Assembly: GCF_000756385.1 (NCBI RefSeq)
Contig: NZ_JNFC01000067.1
Coordinates: 1-64,000 of the forward strand
Reading direction: 5' to 3'
Origin: Sphingopyxis sp. LC363
Lineage (GTDB): Bacteria > Pseudomonadota > Alphaproteobacteria > Sphingomonadales > Sphingomonadaceae
DNA: 64,000 nucleotides
The notes under the pieces: model-generated
What the model was told of the DNA's origin: nothing
What the model saw: only the letters and a program-made list of their open reading frames with translations
Databases searched by the model: none
Made by a program: the position numbers and the translations under genes
In this document: positions 61,845 to 64,000 of the stretch, piece after piece
Layout of the letters: each line of letters begins with the position of its first letter
Numbering within the stretch: the stretch's first letter is position 1

Positions 61845-63083
61845 ATGTCTGGACGACGGAAATCGATATGGCTTGCCGCCGGCGCCGCATTGGTCGGCGT
61901 AGCGGTTTTTGCGGCGCAAAGTGGCTTCGGGAGCAGCGACGGCGGCGAAACGCGTCCGATGGTCCAACTGCCACCCGCGCCGTCCGCCGCCAAGGCGACG
62001 GCATCCGCTGCGTCGGCGCTCGCGACCGCAAGCCTCACAACGACCGTCGGCGGTTACACCTATGACTGGACAGCGCTGAAGGCCGCGATCGTCGCTGACA
62101 CCGAAGTCGCTAGTGGCTATTTCATTGTCGGGAACGCGTCCGATCCCACTTATCTTTTCGAATTCGACAAGGGCAGTTTTGGCATCGACCGGGTGACACC
62201 GCTCGCCTCGGCTTCCAAATGGTTTGCTGGCGCGCTCGGCATGCGCATGGTGCAGGCGGGCATTGCCACGCTCGACGATCCGATGCGGCCACCACTCGCC
62301 TTCTGGACGACGAGCGGAACGAAGAAGGATGTCAAACTCAAGCATACGCTGTCGATGACATCGGGCTTTAATGCGAGCCCGCTCGTCGGCGGCTGCCAGC
62401 TTCTCCCGACTTTTGGTCTCTATAACTGCGCCAAGAGCATCCACGACCTGCGCTACGACATCCTGCGCCCGGGCAATGCGCCTGGTGCTCAATATAGCTA
62501 CGGTCCTCACGGCATTCAGGTCGCAGGGGCGTATTTGGAGGCCAAGGATACAAGCATAGAACCAGGAACGTCGCCAGCACGCGAGCGGAACTTCCACGAA
62601 CTGTTTGCGCAGCACGTCACCATCCCGCTCGGGATGTCAAGCACCACGTGGTACGATCCCCACCCCCCCGCGACCGTCCCAACCAATCCGTGGGTGGCCG
62701 GCGGCGCCTTCTCCACGCCGCGCGACTATGCGAAACTGCTGCGCGCGTTCCTCGGCGGCAGCTTCATCACCAACATGACGGCCTTCACGCAGCCGCGCAC
62801 GATCGGACTGCCGCGTGTTTTCGTTCCGGCGAGCACAGTGAACTGGGAATATGCGCTCGGCTCCTTCGTCGAATGCGACACGCCCTCGGCGTGCGCGACG
62901 TCGAAGATCAACTCTTCGCCCGGCGCCTATGGCTGGACCGGCTGGATCGATCGCGAGACCGGCTATTATGCCCTGATCGCGACCGAAATATCGAGCGGAG
63001 GCGACCGCAAGGGCGTCGAGCTCGAGCAGGTCATGCAGGATCTGATCGAGGATGCGATTGCGAACCGCACTCCGGCGCCCTGA
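61845..63083 (+). CDS. Exported serine hydrolase (beta-lactamase class C family)
   Basis: 412 aa from ATG 61845 (GGGAGAGATAAA upstream). An N-terminal membrane/signal segment (residues 8-25) is followed by an Ala-rich linker. SxxK is S122-A-S-K125 (PLASASKWFAGALGMRMV) and the second motif is QYSYGPHGIQVAG, a YGP variant like that of the hydrolase at 54649. It is likely an esterase or amidase rather than a beta-lactamase. It closes the gene row that starts at the GntR gene. Confidence 0.85.
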   Translation: MSGRRKSIWLAAGAALVGVAVFAAQSGFGSSDGGETRPMVQLPPAPSAAKATASAASALATASLTTTVGGYTYDWTALKAAIVADTEVASGYFIVGNASDPTYLFEFDKGSFGIDRVTPLASASKWFAGALGMRMVQAGIATLDDPMRPPLAFWTTSGTKKDVKLKHTLSMTSGFNASPLVGGCQLLPTFGLYNCAKSIHDLRYDILRPGNAPGAQYSYGPHGIQVAGAYLEAKDTSIEPGTSPARERNFHELFAQHVTIPLGMSSTTWYDPHPPATVPTNPWVAGGAFSTPRDYAKLLRAFLGGSFITNMTAFTQPRTIGLPRVFVPASTVNWEYALGSFVECDTPSACATSKINSSPGAYGWTGWIDRETGYYALIATEISSGGDRKGVELEQVMQDLIEDAIANRTPAP

Positions 63084-63472
63084 CCCGATCGGCAAAACTT
63101 CGCCTATGGTGCCTGGGCCAGGCCGCGCCGTGAGGTAGCGGTCTGGCTCAACGGAGGGGGCTGGACACCGCGTGGTTGTGCTGACAGCCGGCTTTCGAAG
63201 GGCATGAAGGACCGCTTTCTCGATCATGGAGCGGTTCAATACGAACGCGAGTAGAGCAAGTAGAACCGAAGGCGGACCATCTCGCCCTGCGCATCTTGCT
63301 CGAGCGTTCGGCGCGACGCATGACAGCGCCAAACGCGGTGCCGCAACTATGCCCTAAGACTTAGTTCCGCTCGATAACTCGCCGCAGCCGATCAGCGATG
63401 ATCAAAAGGTCGCCGAGGCAGGACCGCACCAGCACGATGGCTGCGAGAAGTGCCACGACTCTTGCGCGATGG
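63084..63472. other. Intergenic region
   Basis: About 390 bp between the serine hydrolase and the convergent thioesterase gene. Several short frames cross it on both strands, none with a recognisable product. No terminator with a T-run was seen. Confidence 0.5.
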
Positions 63473-63886
63473 TCAGGCGACGTAAGCACCTCTACCACTC
63501 GCTATCAAGGTTCCGTCTGCAGACACAATCCGCGTCCCGGCTATGCTTATCTGCCGACCCAGTTTGACCGGCCTGCCGATCGCCCGCATCAGCCCTGGCA
63601 AGGCCGGTCGGTGAAAATCGACGTGCAAGTTTGCCGTAGCCCGCGCAGACCCTCCCATGGCAATGACCGTGTAAAGGCCGGTAAGATCGATCAGCGCCGA
63701 TAAAATGCCACCATGCGCTGCGCCGACCGTCGGATTTGAGATTATTTCGTCTCGCCAGGGCATTGAGATCACCAACTCGTCGGTGCCGACCTCGGCGATC
63801 CTGAGCCCGAGCCAGCGGTGGAAAGGCGCAAGCAACAGCAGCTCCCCCAGTTCCTCAAGCCCAGGGGCGACCCGTGGGGCGTTCAT
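63473..63886 (-). CDS. PaaI-like hotdog-fold thioesterase
   Basis: 137 aa from ATG 63886. The hotdog signature is HGGILSALIDLTGLYTVIAM with TANLHVDFHRPALPG, typical of PaaI/YbgC-like acyl-CoA thioesterases. It would hydrolyse an acyl-CoA in the cytoplasm. Its start overlaps the stop of the truncated upstream hydrolase gene (ATGA), so the two form an operon on the minus strand. Confidence 0.87.
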   Translation of the reverse strand: MNAPRVAPGLEELGELLLLAPFHRWLGLRIAEVGTDELVISMPWRDEIISNPTVGAAHGGILSALIDLTGLYTVIAMGGSARATANLHVDFHRPALPGLMRAIGRPVKLGRQISIAGTRIVSADGTLIASGRGAYVA

Positions 63887-64000
63887 GACTTCATCTCCAT
63901 TTCATGGGTGCTGAGCAAAAACTCCACAATTGACTTGCCAAACGCGTCATTCTCGTCGCCCACCACCATATGGGTCGCATTCGCGATGTCGCTATATGCC
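63883..64000 (-). CDS. Alpha/beta hydrolase, 3' end only (cut by the window edge)
   Basis: On the minus strand the last 38 codons read AYSDIANATHMVVGDENDAF, then GKSIVEFLLSTHEMEMKS and stop at 63883-63885. ATHMVVGDENDAFG is the catalytic-His segment typical of alpha/beta hydrolases. The rest of the gene lies beyond the window. Operon with the thioesterase. Confidence 0.75.
   Translation of the reverse strand, partial: AYSDIANATHMVVGDENDAFGKSIVEFLLSTHEMEMKS

Noticed and set aside
62637-63332. 231-aa minus-strand frame over the end of the serine hydrolase
   Set aside because: Mostly antisense to a clear gene; the N-terminal part has no recognisable domain.
1-64000. Integrase, transposase, IS ends, attachment sites, tRNA, rRNA, CRISPR array
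   Set aside because: Looked for by protein motifs and repeats; none found. Element borders and insertion site therefore lie outside the window or are not visible.

Overview
The window looks like an alphaproteobacterial sphingomonad (Sphingopyxis/Novosphingobium/Sphingobium type). Supporting signs are very high GC, TonB-dependent receptors with a VVTAR/VVTAQ TonB box, a P-type (Trb) conjugation block of the kind carried on alphaproteobacterial ICEs and plasmids, a CYP153 P450, and dense 4-bp ATGA/GTGA gene overlaps. No rRNA, tRNA, CRISPR array, transposase or integrase was recognised. Genus and replicon type (plasmid, ICE or chromosome) cannot be fixed from the sequence alone.

Region 1 (about 1-21,200) is a mobile-element backbone. 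In order it holds small accessory genes, DUF736, a DUF2285-type protein broken by one extra C, an AlpA-like HTH, DUF2840, a TraF-like S26 peptidase, a second DUF736, a lytic transglycosylase, a candidate oriT, a DUF3363 relaxase, the TraG coupling ATPase, a CopG-like protein, and trbBCDEJ-K(alt)-LFGI plus DUF2274. A five-gene block on the opposite strand (winged-helix, RadC-like JAB, membrane protein, unknown, membrane-tethered LuxR-type HTH) separates copG from trbB. repA and parA, which I would expect between the HTH and DUF2840 genes, are absent.

Region 2 (21,200-28,800) is less dense and visibly lower in GC. It has an alpha/beta hydrolase, an MlaA-like protein carrying a TonB-box-like motif, a large TonB receptor, three hairpin terminators and several gene-poor gaps.

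Region 3 (28,758-40,800) is a catabolic cluster. On the minus strand are a FadR-like GntR regulator, an FMN monooxygenase, a thiolase-fold/DUF35 pair, two acyl-CoA dehydrogenases, an acyl-CoA synthetase, a Baeyer-Villiger monooxygenase and an alpha/beta hydrolase. Divergent to it are CYP153 and its [2Fe-2S] ferredoxin. This reads as terminal hydroxylation, CoA activation, desaturation, retro-aldol chain shortening to a ketone, Baeyer-Villiger ester formation and hydrolysis, for an alkyl-substituted or isoprenoid-like substrate. The exact substrate is unknown.

Region 4 (40,963-52,700) holds stress and envelope functions: a NUDIX hydrolase, a UbiB/ABC1 kinase with a MarR regulator, a divergent EmrA-EmrB-NodT efflux operon, and an Mla/Ttg2-type lipid ABC system (permease, ATPase, MCE protein, lipoprotein) with a convergent TetR. 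With region 3 it resembles a hydrocarbon-use plus solvent-tolerance set.

Region 5 (52,819-64,000) has a frameshifted acyl-CoA synthetase, then a compact regulon. A GntR regulator is divergent from a secreted serine hydrolase and followed by a degenerate M28-like protein, a TonB receptor, a secreted type-B carboxylesterase and a second serine hydrolase. An identical 16-bp AT-rich operator lies in the GntR divergent promoter and again in front of the TonB receptor. It looks like an uncharacterised system for importing and hydrolysing an ester-type compound. A PaaI-like thioesterase and the 3' end of an alpha/beta hydrolase close the window.
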